Below are positions 14,053 through 23,927 of a DNA stretch of 34,511 nt, piece after piece. Within the stretch, counting starts at the first letter, position 1, and each line of letters starts with the position of its first letter. Below the pieces are notes generated by a model that was not told the origin of the DNA, did not search any database, and saw only the letters and a list, made by a program, of their open reading frames with translations. The translations under genes and the position numbers were made by a program. Source of the DNA: Pleurobrachia bachei (taxonomy: Eukaryota > Ctenophora > Tentaculata > Cydippida > Pleurobrachiidae); contig AVPN01000080.1 of assembly GCA_000695325.1 (NCBI GenBank), positions 42,647 to 77,157 of the forward strand. Reading direction: 5' to 3'.

Positions 14053-14877
14053 TTCATTTTTCTATCCGTCTGATTGCTTGTCTGTCACTACTACGTCGTT
14101 GAACTTAACCGAATGCGTGGTTCAATTATTTAGCCAGTATCTCATTCGTGATTTACTGAAAAGCGAAAAATGGTAGATAACCATTACCTGATAAAATTAC
14201 GTAATTTTAATTGTGCACTTTTGCACTGTCTAAATCTAATATAGCACGTAGTGCATACATGCGTGTGGTGTTTCCTGCTTCTCTAATTCTCTGCATTGTA
14301 TGATGATTGCAAAGAGCTAAAATGTGCTGTGAGTGATCGTGAGCATCTCCTTCCCAATTCTTTCCTACAAGCTTTTTTTCTCTCTACCACTCTCTCCACT
14401 CTCCTCTCTATCTACCTCACTCACACGTCCTACCTCTCTCTCTCAATCTTATATGCCCTACCTCTCTCTCAAACACTTTCTCTCTCCTCTTTCTCCGATA
14501 TGACTATCCTATTTTGGTAGATCCTTTGTATTTCGAATTCGATAGGCCAACTTCCTGGCCATTGCCAGACCTTACATTTGTTTGTTTCCACATTGCCCTA
14601 TCAGTATCACCAGCCCTTAAATTTGTCCGTAGTGCATTGCCCAGCCATCTCGTCATATATTGATTGTGATTCTATAGTGCAATTCATTCAGGACCATGTG
14701 AATTTAGTATTTTGGATAAAATGGTACCCCGGAGATCCGCACAACATGTTGATATTGTAGGTTTGATTTGAGAACCCTAGCCTTACCCTGTAAGTTACAG
14801 GGTCCAAGTAGATAACTAAATTTTGTAGGTCCAACATAAATCTGATAAATTATTTTAAACTCAAACCTCTCTCTCAG
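14053..14877. other. region between the satellite and the first channel exon
   Basis: No gene seen. It contains CT-rich DNA at 14380-14500. From about 14611 it is the left end of the 2.14 kb segment duplicated at 16751. Two imperfect repeats of about 46 bases (CCAGACCTTACATTTG near 14564 and CCAGCCCTTAAATTTG near 14610) sit at that boundary. An upstream exon of the channel gene may lie here or in the satellite flank, but I could not define one. Confidence 0.5.
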
Positions 14878-16750
14878 GAGGCGGGTGGGTCGAGTAACAG
14901 AGTTAGCCCAATTTCTCGAATAAGAAACTTCTTCCAGTCCAAATATGGGCGTCTGGAACGTTTTCTAAACCAGGCCGTCCCAAAAGAGGGCATCGTCTCT
15001 GGTTCCCACTCTGACGACCCATATCTTGAACTGGATGTCATGTTTGACCCACCAGCATCACAACTCATCCTCTACTACTTCATCTCTTTGTCCTTCCAGA
15101 AGTCCCTTGGTCTCCAGGTTGACTTTGAGGAGGTCCGGGGTCTAGCTGAGAAGGGTGGAGACATAAGTGCCAAGGATAATCTAGGACAGACTGTTCTGCA
15201 CGATGCGTGTCGGGAAATGGATGTAGCGACGTGCGAGTTTCTCATTGATCTCGGGGCAGATTTGAATGCTCGAGACCGGTACGGAAGGACGCCTCTTCAC
15301 ATTGCTGCTGCGTTTGACAATCATGAGATAATCCCTATGCTGGTGGATCGTGGTGCTGCGATAGATGCGACATCACATGGGGAGTGTCAGACACCACTTC
15401 ATCACGCGGCCAGAAATGATTCTGGTAGGTCTATCTTTTGGTTTATCTAAATTTCATTTTCTCCCACTATAAACTATTTGGAGGTGGGGGCAAGGCCAAA
15501 AAAGCCAGATGAATCTCCGATTTTTCTCATTATAAACAATATCATCAGGTAACGCATGTGTCACGTTGTGTGAGTGTGGGGCGAACATTGAGTACAGAGA
15601 CTACAGAGGACGGACCCCACTACTACTAGCAGCCGATCTTGACAGGTATCTCATGATTCTTTTCGGGTAGGGTTTGTTGAGTGAGGGGTTAACTCAACAA
15701 AGTAGGGTTGCTCTGATATAGGAATACAGAGGTACTTTCATATAATAATATTCGTTTCAGGTCTGTTTCAGCAAACTCTCTGCTCGATTGTGGGGCGTCT
15801 GGGAGAGCAATGGATTTTACAGGGCATCACGCCACGTGTGCCATGATCAGCAAAATGCCCGGAGTAGCAGACAAAGCCCTGGATCAGTTTCACAAGATAA
15901 ACCGGACGAGCAGACAAGAATTCTTCTGGTTGAACTACCTTGAACCGAGCCTGATCTCGGGTGAAACAGGTGCCGGTTTTACAGTGTTGGAAGAAGTGGT
16001 GAAAACCAAAAATCAGGACCTTGTCAAACACCCCATGATCAAAGAGATGATTCTGACAAAGTGGAATCAGTTTGGACTCTTTGGGGTTATCTATGATATC
16101 TCAATTTATGTGTTGACACTAATTGCTTGGAGTATAATGGTTCTGATCCGGCCACTTGGTTCAACAATTGACAGTAGCTCACCCTTCCACCTGTTTATCG
16201 AGATGGCATCGCTCTCTTTTTATGGCATACAGGTCTATGATGAGTTGATTGAGGCGAGGATTGGGTTAAAGAAACACCGGCGCTGGCAGGAGTGGAAGAA
16301 AAGAAATGCAATGACTGATTTGCAGTATGTGACTGCTAGGAATCAAAACGAGAGGTCCTTTCTGGAGAGCATGATTGATGACATTGAGGGCACGACATCT
16401 CTCTATTTTGCTGATTATTGGAACATTTACGACTGTTGCTCTCTGACTCTCATGGGTATCACGTTAGTGGTCTACTTTTCCTGTAGGCTCACCGAAGTAT
16501 TTGGGTACACGGCATACAACGATTATGTAGACCTCAACAAATCTCGGCTACTCTCCCTCTCCCTGACGCTCTCCTGGTTCAAACTGTTCAAATATGTCCG
16601 GGTTTTCGGATCGATAGGGCCCTTTGTGGTGATCATCACCAACTCTCTTGGAGATTGTCTGAAGATAGCATTCGTCTACTTTGTCCTCTACATTCCGATG
16701 GTTTGTGTCTTCCACCAGTTCTATGGGATGAGTAATGTGGTGACGTTTAG
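14611..16750 (+). repeat. 2.14 kb tandem duplication, copy 1
   Basis: From CAGCCCTTAAATTTG to GTGACGTTTAG this matches 16751-18893 with small intron indels. The right end is abrupt: the channel coding sequence runs to 16750 and is then joined directly to the 5' sequence of copy 2. The duplicated unit holds three exons and two introns of the channel gene. Confidence 0.95.
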
Positions 16751-16901
16751 CAGCCCTTACATTTGTCCGCAGTACATTGCCCAGCCACCTCGTCATATTG
16801 ATCGTGATTCTATAATAGTGCAATTCATTCAGGACCATGTGAATTTAGTATTTTGGATAAAATGGTACCCCGGAGATCCGCACAACATGTTGACATTGTA
16901 G
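14878..16901 (+). CDS. ankyrin TRP-like channel, upstream copy truncated before the pore
   Basis: Exons 14878-15424, 15549-15645 and 15761-16901 read in phase (594 codons from the first acceptor; the true start codon lies upstream or is the internal ATG at 15040). The first exons encode about four ankyrin repeats (for example GQTVLHDACREMDVATCEFL and GRTPLHIAAAFDNHEIIPML). The third encodes a linker and hydrophobic segments matching S1 to S5. At 16750, directly after MSNVVTF, the frame leaves the channel and runs through about 50 unrelated codons from copy 2's upstream DNA to a TAG at 16899. Pore helix, selectivity filter and S6 are absent, so this product cannot form a conducting pore alone. 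From its internal ATG at 15810 to the break it is identical in protein sequence to copy 2. It could be a subunit modifier, a 5' alternative for the downstream copy, a recent pseudogene, or an assembly product. Confidence 0.75.
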
Positions 16902-18893
16902 GTTTTATTCTCGTTTGATATGAGAACCCTCAAAGAGGATCAAAATTGTTGTAGGTCCAATTTATTAAGATGCCATAAATCTGCTACATTTTCTAAACAG
17001 AAACCTTTCTCTCAGGAAGCGAGTGGGTCGAGTAACAGAGTTAGCCCCCTGTCCCGAATAAGGAACTTCTTCCAGTCCAAATATGGGCGTTTGGAACGTT
17101 TCCTAAACCAGGCAGTCCCAAAAGAAGGCATCGTCTCTGGTTCCCACTCTGACGACCCATATCTTGAACTGGATGTCATGTTTGACCCGCCAGCATCACA
17201 ACTCATCCTCTACTACTTCATCTCGCTCTCCTTCCAGAAGTCACTTGGTCTCCAGGTTGACTTTGAAGAGGTCCGGGGTCTAGCTGAGAAGGGTGGAGAC
17301 ATAAGTGCCAAGGACAACCTAGGACAGACTGTTCTTCACGATGCGTGCCGGGAAATGGATGTCGCGACGTGTGAGTTTCTCATAGATCTCGGTGCAGATT
17401 TGAATGCTAAAGACCGGTACGGGAGGACGCCTCTTCACATTGCAGCTGCGTTTGACAATCATGAGATAATCCCTATGCTGGTGGATCGTGGTGCTGCGAT
17501 AGATGCAACATCACATGGGGAGTGTCAGACACCACTTCATCACGCGGCCAGGAATGATTCTGGTATGTCTGTCTTTTGGTTTATCTAAATCTCAATTTCT
17601 CCCATTATAAACGATTTGGAGGGGGGGGGGGCAGGCCAAAAAAGCCAGATGAATCTCCGATTTTTCTCATTGTAAACAATATAATCCATTAGGTAACGCA
17701 TGTGTGACGTTGTGTGAGTGTGGGGCAAATATTGAGTATAGAGACTACAGAGGACGGACCCCACTACTCCTAGCAGCCGATCTTGACAGGTATCTCATGA
17801 TTCTTTTTGGGTGGGGTTTATTGAGTAAGTGGTTTACTCAACAAAGTAGGGTTGCTCTGATATACCAATATTAGGCCCCCTCTCTATATGATACTCGTTT
17901 CAGGTCGGTTTCAGCGAACTCTCTGCTTGATTGTGGGGCGTCCGGGAGAGCGATGGACTTTACAGGACATCACGCCACGTGTGCCATGATCAGCAAGATG
18001 CCCGGGGTGGCAGACAAAGCCCTGGATCAGTTTCACAAGATTAACCGAACGAGCAGACAAGAATTCTTCTGGTTGAACTACCTTGAACCGAGCCTAATCT
18101 CGGGTGAAACAGGTGCCGGTTTTACAGTGTTGGAAGAAGTGGTGAAAACCAAAAATCAGGACCTTGTCAAACACCCCATGATCAAAGAGATGATTCTGAC
18201 AAAGTGGAATCAGTTTGGACTCTTTGGGGTTATCTATGATATCTCAATTTATGTGTTGACGCTAATTGCTTGGAGTATTATGGTTCTGATCCGGCCACTT
18301 GGTTCAACAATTGACAGTAGCTCACCCTTTCACCTGTTTATTGAGATGGCATCGCTCTCTTTTTATGGCATACAGGTCTATGATGAGTTGATTGAGGCGA
18401 GGATTGGGTTAAAGAAACACCGGCGCTGGCAAGAGTGGAAGAAAAGAAATGCAATGACTGATTTGCAGTATGTGACTGCTAGGAATCAAAACGAGAGGTC
18501 CTTTCTGGAGAGCATGATTGATGACATTGAGGGCACGACATCTCTCTATTTTGCTGATTATTGGAACATTTACGACTGTTGCTCTCTGACTCTCATGGGT
18601 ATCACGTTAGTGGTCTACTTTTCCTGTAGGCTCACCGAGGTGTTTGGGTACACGGCATACAACGATTATGTAGACCTCAACAAATCTCGGCTACTCTCCC
18701 TCTCCCTGACGCTCTCCTGGTTCAAACTGTTCAAATATGTCCGGGTTTTCGGATCGATAGGGCCCTTTGTGGTGATCATCACCAACTCTCTTGGAGATTG
18801 TCTGAAGATAGCATTCGTCTACTTTGTCCTCTACATTCCGATGGTTTGTGTCTTCCACCAGTTCTATGGGATGAGTAATGTGGTGACGTTTAG
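16751..18893 (+). repeat. 2.14 kb tandem duplication, copy 2
   Basis: Second copy of the channel segment; the match to copy 1 ends at GTGACGTTTAG, after which copy 2 continues with the pore-coding sequence. Introns differ by small indels (for example the run of G at 17623), while coding differences are almost all silent. Confidence 0.95.
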
Positions 18894-20157
18894 TGACGTA
18901 CCAACCTCCATGTTTACAGTCTTCAGGATGATTGTGGTCGATGAATACGGGTACAAGCAACTTATCGAGGTTAGTGCAGAGGGTGAGGTAGTGAGTTAGT
19001 GAGGTTAGTGAGGTTGGTGAGAGGGTAGAATAGAGAATACGGGTAGAAGCAACTTATCGAGGTTAGTGCTGTCTTGCGCCGCGACCCCACTTGAGTGCAC
19101 TGAGAATCAAATGGGGCGCCGCCATACAGGTTTAGTGAGGGTGGAGACAATTAGTTTACTGACAAAACATGACTAACCATTCTATGATGACCTTACACAA
19201 TCAAGTCGTCTAATCTAACACCGTGTACCTTTTTAGTGGGGAGAAAAGAAGCAGCTGGGCAAGTGGTGGATTCATGTTCTGGTGGCATATTGGATCCTGG
19301 TATCCGCTATTGTCCTTCTCAACCTCTTTATCGCTCTCATGTCTGATACTTTCCAGGTTCGTGCGAGCTCATTTTCTTTTTCTCCTTCTTTGCTCTAGGA
19401 GAGTGATAAATTAGCAACAAAATTAGCATCGGATTTAAACATTTTTCTATCACCACCACAGAGAGTTTACGATAATGCAGTTGAGGTAGCAGCCCTCCTT
19501 GCTCGGGTCCGCCAGTAGTTGGATCTTACCTTTAACCACCTCCTTTTGAGACGGAACTTCCTGGAATACATCCGGAAAAACTTCTCCCCCAAGATAGTGT
19601 TTTATGATGACGATCCTACCAATAGTGAAGATGGTGAAATTCACGGACTTACTCTCATGACGAAAAAAATAAATGAGCAGGTGAAAAAGTTGAGTTCCAT
19701 CATTGTTGACTTCAAGGAAAGGGAGACACTTCACCGGACTTTCTCAAACAACCTCTCAGAGACAATCAGGGAGCAGTCTGAAATAATGGGTGAAATACTG
19801 GCTCGAATGGGAAAGTTGGAGCTCAGTCAACTCTGTTATTTTGTCTTGAGTAGAATGGTCTAAATGATGGGCCCGCGAAGGGAGAGGGTGTCCTCCCAGG
19901 GCAGTACCATGAGCTATACCACCACAATTCCACCGACTGACCACAGGGGAAGCCTGGCAGAACTTGGTCGATCAGGAAGGAAGAACGGGGCCCGGATAGC
20001 CCCGGGAGCTTTCCGCAGTGAATCAGAGAGTGATCATCACACAGACCAGCCAGGACCCTCAAGGAGAAGGTCGACGTCTTCCGGTCGTGGGAAAACCCCT
20101 GAAGGGAAAACTCCCAAAGGGAAAACTAGGAGATTTTCGGTGTTTGGGAAGCGATAA
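16920..20157 (+). CDS. ankyrin TRP-like cation channel, downstream copy with pore
   Basis: Exons: 17016-17562, 17693-17789, 17904-18969, 19237-19356 and 19462-19518 (TAG at 19516-19518), 628 codons from 17016. The frame is also open from an ATG at 16920 straight into 17016, a possible start that copy 1 lacks. About four ankyrin repeats precede six membrane segments: S1 near FGLFGVIYDISIYVLTLIAW, S2 near FIEMASLSFYGIQVY, S3 near YDCCSLTLMGITLVVYFSC, S4-S5 around LFKYVRVFGSIGPFVVIITN and LKIAFVYFVLYIPMVCVF, a pore region ending EYGYKQLIE, and S6 AIVLLNLFIALMSDTFQ, which is typical of TRP channels. TRP subfamily uncertain (TRPV/TRPA-like). After the TAG the same frame continues 114 codons of coiled-coil-like tail to a TAA at 19861, then 97 more basic, Ser-rich codons to TAA at 20155. 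Skipping the 19462-19518 segment by using the TAG as acceptor would keep the tail. Hence the true C-terminus is unresolved. Confidence 0.8.
19035..19068 (+). repeat. intronic copy of an exon end plus its splice donor
   Basis: GAATACGGGTA(G)AAGCAACTTATCGAGGTTAGTG repeats, with one change, the exon end and donor at 18945-18978. The change turns a Tyr codon into TAG. It lies inside the intron between the pore exon and the S6 exon, after a GGTTAGTGA repeat patch. Confidence 0.85.
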
Positions 20158-20168
20158 CTTTTTGCTAT

Positions 20169-20174
20169 TTTATT
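20169..20174 (-). terminator. possible polyadenylation signal of IQUB
   Basis: AATAAA on the minus strand, about 220 bases past the IQUB stop. If used, IQUB and the convergent channel gene have overlapping 3' ends. I saw no closer canonical signal. Confidence 0.4.
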
Positions 20175-20190
20175 TTAAACTTGCTCAACC

Positions 20191-20196
20191 AATAAA
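20191..20196 (+). terminator. polyadenylation signal of the channel gene
   Basis: AATAAA lies 34 bases after the TAA at 20155-20157. Its position suggests that the mRNA includes the full open tail up to 20157, not just the part before the TAG at 19516. Confidence 0.65.
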
Positions 20197-20395
20197 GTGC
20201 CAATATTTGGGAGAAGTTTGAAGAGAGAAAACAATTCAGTATCATGTTTGAGCAGGTTTAACTGAAATATGTAATGAGAGAACTGGTTAAATGGTTTTAG
20301 AACAAAAACATACTCTTTTTACATTTGTACACACTCTCTAATCAGCTGCATTGGTATAAAATTTCTCTCTCTGTCTCTCCAATTAGTAATTGTTC

Positions 20396-22606
20396 CTACA
20401 TGGCACCCTCGGCAAGAGGTGGCAAGCTCAGAGCCTCCTGTTCCTTCTTCCTCATCCCTCCAAACATAACCTTATCGGCATTTGACGGGAGTGGCATGTT
20501 GACATTCTTCAAATTCTTGTTCATGTAGTCTGCCAGTTTGGGCATGCTTGCAAAGTGTTGCTTGCCCAAGATGTGCCTATATTTGACCTTCTGGGTGAAC
20601 ACCGTCGGTATCCGGAGGAGCCCGAATCGTTCAAACCTCACCCGGGACCGAAGGAGGTTGGTGAGAAGAATGCAGTTCCAGGGGGACCATTCCTTTCGCT
20701 TATTCCACCGAACCAAAGTGAGATCGTAGGTGTCCTCCCATTGAGACAGAACAGACTGAGCACCCCAGATGTTCTCTGCAAGATACCGCAGATCAGCCTC
20801 AGTAAGCAGGAAGATAATTCGAGAGCTGTCACTGTATGACTCCTCTGTCTCCCGAATAGACTGAAGGAGAGATCGGTATCGGGAGAAGTCTTCCCTGAGC
20901 CTACCCTCTCCATCCAGATCCTTGCACTTCCTACACCGACCAATCGTCCGAGCGTTGGTAGTAAGCTCGAAATCGGTAGAGGGTAGATAGTTACCACAAC
21001 CGCGGCAGTAGTAGATATTCTTCCTGAGACTACTGGGATCCTCAGGAACCTTGAGAAGGTTAGCTGCCTCGGGGTTGAAGAGAGGCGTCTTGATGTACTG
21101 CAGGAAGAGGGTTGAGATCCTCTGTCGGAGGCCCTCCAGATTCTTCTCCTTCGTCCCTCTCATCAGGAGATCAGCTTCTCGATCGATCAACTCGACTATA
21201 TCTTTAGTTAGCTTGCAGTCGTGCTCCTTGACGGTTAGCTTCAGCTGCAACAAAATGTCCAGCCGCTCCTCTCGGGTTAGGTATCTCTTATCTAAACTCT
21301 CGTAAGTCATCTTCAGGTCTTTAGCCCGGTACCACATTCCCCACAGGTAAAACCAACCGTATGGTAGTTTAGGCTAGGATTCTTTGGGGGCAGCACACCG
21401 ATCAAGGAATCCCTTCTTTTTCTTCTTGTTTGTCTCAGTCTTGGCTATCAGTTTATGTCGCTGAATTGAAGCAATCAGTTGAGTCTCCTCATCCATGAGT
21501 CCTGCAAGGGCAGCCTTCCTCTCAGGACCACTCTTAGTAGCATTGATATTTTCAACCTCTTCCCTTCTCCAGAGCTCAAGGGCATGGTAGACAAGATCGA
21601 AAAGGAGGAAAGGTTCTCCGACGTAAGAGGCAACCATAAGGAGGGAGTTGGATCTTTCCTTCTCCTTCCTCTTCCTCTCCTCCTCCTTCTTCTCCCACTC
21701 GATCCTCCTGATATGATCTTGTCGAATAGAATCCACATACTTCCTGGCCTTCCAGCGGCGGAAATACGACTGCAGAATGATCACCTGTCGCAACATATAG
21801 GCAAACTTGTCATCAGCAGAAACATATTTTCCGGGAATGATAATTTTATCCTCCCTGTCCGAGACCCAGCAGCCAGTTTTCGTCATTTGGGTAGAAGTAT
21901 CGCTGGTAGTCTGACATCTCTCGTTTTTCTGTGTCACAGTTTGGGTCTCCCTACAGCTCCTTGTCATGTTGCTGTCGTAGTTTCGTTTTGGGATGGTCTG
22001 AACAGATGAATTGTGGTACTCTTTTCCAGTTTCTCGGTGCCTCCAACCACCAAGGAAGGCTTTCCTGACCGTTTCTTGCTTTATAACGACAGTCACTGTC
22101 TCTGTGGTGCCATTGTCTTTCTTAATTGTTACCGTCAGAGTATCCTGACCATCTTGGTTTTTAATAATGGACGGCTGTGGGGTGAGGGCTTCTTGGGAGA
22201 GATTTGTCTGGAGGCTATCGATCAGCACAGCATCTGAGTCTATTAGTTTGACATCATCGGCTCCTGTTGAGACCCGCCCCTGGGAGACAATCACATTGGT
22301 TCGGTCTGGGTCTAACTGCTCACCGGAGGATATATCCGGTTCACCCTCTTCCTTGTCCTCATGTTCAGCTGCTGGCTCTTCTGCTGCGGCAGGCTCTTCT
22401 GATGCTGCAGCAGCGGCAGGCTCTTCTGTAGCTGGAGCAGCCTCGCCATCAGTTTGAGTTTCTGGCTGTGCTTCTGGTTCGGGCTGAGCCTCTAGCTGTT
22501 CAGGTTCGGCGGCAGGTTCCGCAGCTACAGGTTCAGCAGCAACAGGTTCCGCAGCGACAGGTTCAGCTACTGGTTCGGCAGGCGTCGTCTCTTGTTCTTC
22601 TGTCAT
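20396..22606 (-). CDS. IQUB: IQUB (IQ motif and ubiquitin-like domain protein), with one in-frame TAG
   Basis: IQUB is a ciliary/flagellar protein associated with radial spokes. One uninterrupted frame, apart from a TAG at 21374-21376, covers 735 sense codons (human IQUB is about 790). Order from the N-terminus: an Ala/Glu/Pro repeat region (residues 1-90), a segment DTLTVTIKKDNGTTETVTV that may be what is left of the ubiquitin-like domain, KAFLGGWRHRETGKEYHN, an IQ motif ILQSYFRRWKARK (about 290), a charged helix, then YHALELWRREE and FLDRCAAPKES. After the TAG it continues in the same frame: AKDLKMTYESLDKRYLTREE, IVELIDREADLLMRGTKEKN, and a CxxC...CxxC pair (CRGC, CRKC) that may bind zinc. 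Spacing across the TAG matches the family without a gap, so this is one gene rather than two. The ATG at 21337, just after the TAG, could allow separate translation. It may be a nonsense allele, a sequencing error or a readthrough site. The true stop is TAG at 20396. Confidence 0.88.
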
Positions 22607-22629
22607 CTGAAATGTATGATTTTAGTTTA

Positions 22630-22643
22630 AATGCCATAGTAAC
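22630..22643. promoter_or_regulatory. candidate RFX X-box upstream of IQUB
   Basis: AATGCCATAGTAAC fits the X-box consensus RYYNYYWTRRNRAC at 13 of 14 positions and lies 24 bases upstream of the IQUB ATG. RFX factors commonly drive ciliary genes through such sites close to the start codon. A second identical copy is at 24041-24054 in the duplicated segment. Assignment is by motif and context only. Confidence 0.45.
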
Positions 22644-23401
22644 GCGCGAAGAATGGTGTGCTTTTTACACAGCCGCGACATCGCGCACGCCAAACTAGAA
22701 CACGAGTAAGGGATTTGGGACATGTCGCGGGTCATGTTAGAAACCAGAATTCAGAAATGAGATGGGTCCTTCTCATTTCTGATTTGGGATTTCTGAGATA
22801 AGGGTGGATAACTTACATTTTATGGTGATTCAGTAATCAGTTTTGAGTAAAATGTTAAAAACGCCGCCTCATTTCATGGCACCTAATAGGAGAGAAAGTA
22901 TTTATAAAGGCGGTTTTTCTGTTTCATATCAAAATAGGAAGATATCCAGACGTCGTATTAGGGAAGAGATCCCCTGAAGCAGCAAAAAAGGAGCAAACGG
23001 TTAAAGCAGGTTTGAATACCGAAATTCGACAAACTTTCGATTGAGCACTTGATTTGGGCGATAACCATTGCTAGAGACCCTCTGCATGAGGACCGATCAC
23101 TTAGTGATGCGAGCAGGCATCTAGTGAGGGCATGTAAAGTGTAAACAGAGGAAAATGTCTCGCGAGACAATAGAAATGCGTGTGGAAGAGGACTTGTGAC
23201 ACATGCGCCGAGAGAGAGAGAAACACTAGGAAAGTTTGTTAGAGTCGAGATGAATTGAGTGAGAGATGAAAGTGATCCGCGAATCTCCGTTTATTAATAC
23301 CGGCTATAGTGTCGTTGCTTCATGTAACAGGGTCTAGGAACAGGTTGTCATATAGTGATACCCTGTTTGACAGTAGGTATGTCTGCTGCTGTTTGACAGT
23401 A

Positions 23402-23503
23402 CAGTCAGACCCCGATTAAATGGCCCCCGATTTTATAGTGGCACCCAGATTTAGTGACAGGATAATCTTCCCCTGAGAATGCTACTAAATTAGGGTTCGA
23501 CTG
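23402..23503. mobile_element. 102-bp pogo/Tc1-like MITE, copy in first 1.41 kb unit
   Basis: Ends CAGTCAGACCCCGATTAA and, inverted, CAGTCGAACCCTAATTTA, flanked on both sides by TA (23400-23401 and 23504-23505), the target duplication typical of Tc1/mariner/pogo elements. No coding capacity. Related to the 50-bp element in the MCC intron. Confidence 0.7.
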
Positions 23504-23700
23504 TACTAGTAAAACTGGAGCGATCGTACCGATCGCAAATCGAGGGATCTGTTTTATCTTTTTTTCTCTGTCCCCATGTCTATCTATCTCTCTCTCTCTC
23601 TCTCTCTCTCTGCACCACTATCTCTGTCTCCCTCCCTCTCGCAATATCTTTCTCCCTCAATGATGCTGTATGCCAGGCCATGTGATGTGATTCCTCTTTT

Positions 23701-23927
23701 TAGAAAGGGTGAATCACATGTCCTAATCCATTAGAAAGGGTGAATCACATGTCCTAATCCATTAGAAAGGGTGAATCACATGTCCTAATCCATTAGAAAG
23801 GGTGAATCACATGTCCTAATCCATTAGAAAGGGTGAATCACATGTCCTAATCCATTAGAAAGGGTGAATCACATGTCCTAATCCATTAGAAAGGGTGAAT
23901 CACATGTCCTAATCCATTAGAAAGGGG
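23701..23927. repeat. 31-bp minisatellite, seven identical units
   Basis: Seven complete units beginning TAGAAAGGGTGAATCACATG and ending TCCTAATCCAT, and a partial eighth. The units look identical. GAATCACAT in each unit is the inverse of ATGTGATTC just upstream at about 23685, so the first unit can form a hairpin. Confidence 0.95.

Larger units (their letters stand above)
22517..23927. repeat. 1.41 kb tandem duplication containing the IQUB promoter, copy 1
   Basis: Matches 23928-25338 at an offset of 1411 bases, essentially without change over the stretch 22580-23700. It includes the first codons of IQUB, its upstream region, a 102-bp MITE, a CT run near 23590 and a 31-bp minisatellite. The exact left edge is blurred by the Ala/Glu/Pro codon repeat. 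Confidence 0.93.

Noticed and set aside
14578-14760. Open frame ending near 14760 and its counterpart at 16751-16901, as an N-terminal channel exon
   Set aside because: The two copies differ by indels that shift the frame in part of the stretch, and no good donor follows; more likely untranslated or intronic.
20638-20997. 119-codon minus-strand frame overlapping IQUB
   Set aside because: Out-of-frame shadow of the IQUB 3' half.
21479-22698. Plus-strand open frames opposite IQUB
   Set aside because: Shadows of the Ala/Glu/Pro-rich and charged IQUB coding sequence on the other strand.
23701-23927. CRISPR-like regular array
   Set aside because: Units are 31 bases and directly contiguous, with no unique spacers, in an animal genome; it is a minisatellite.
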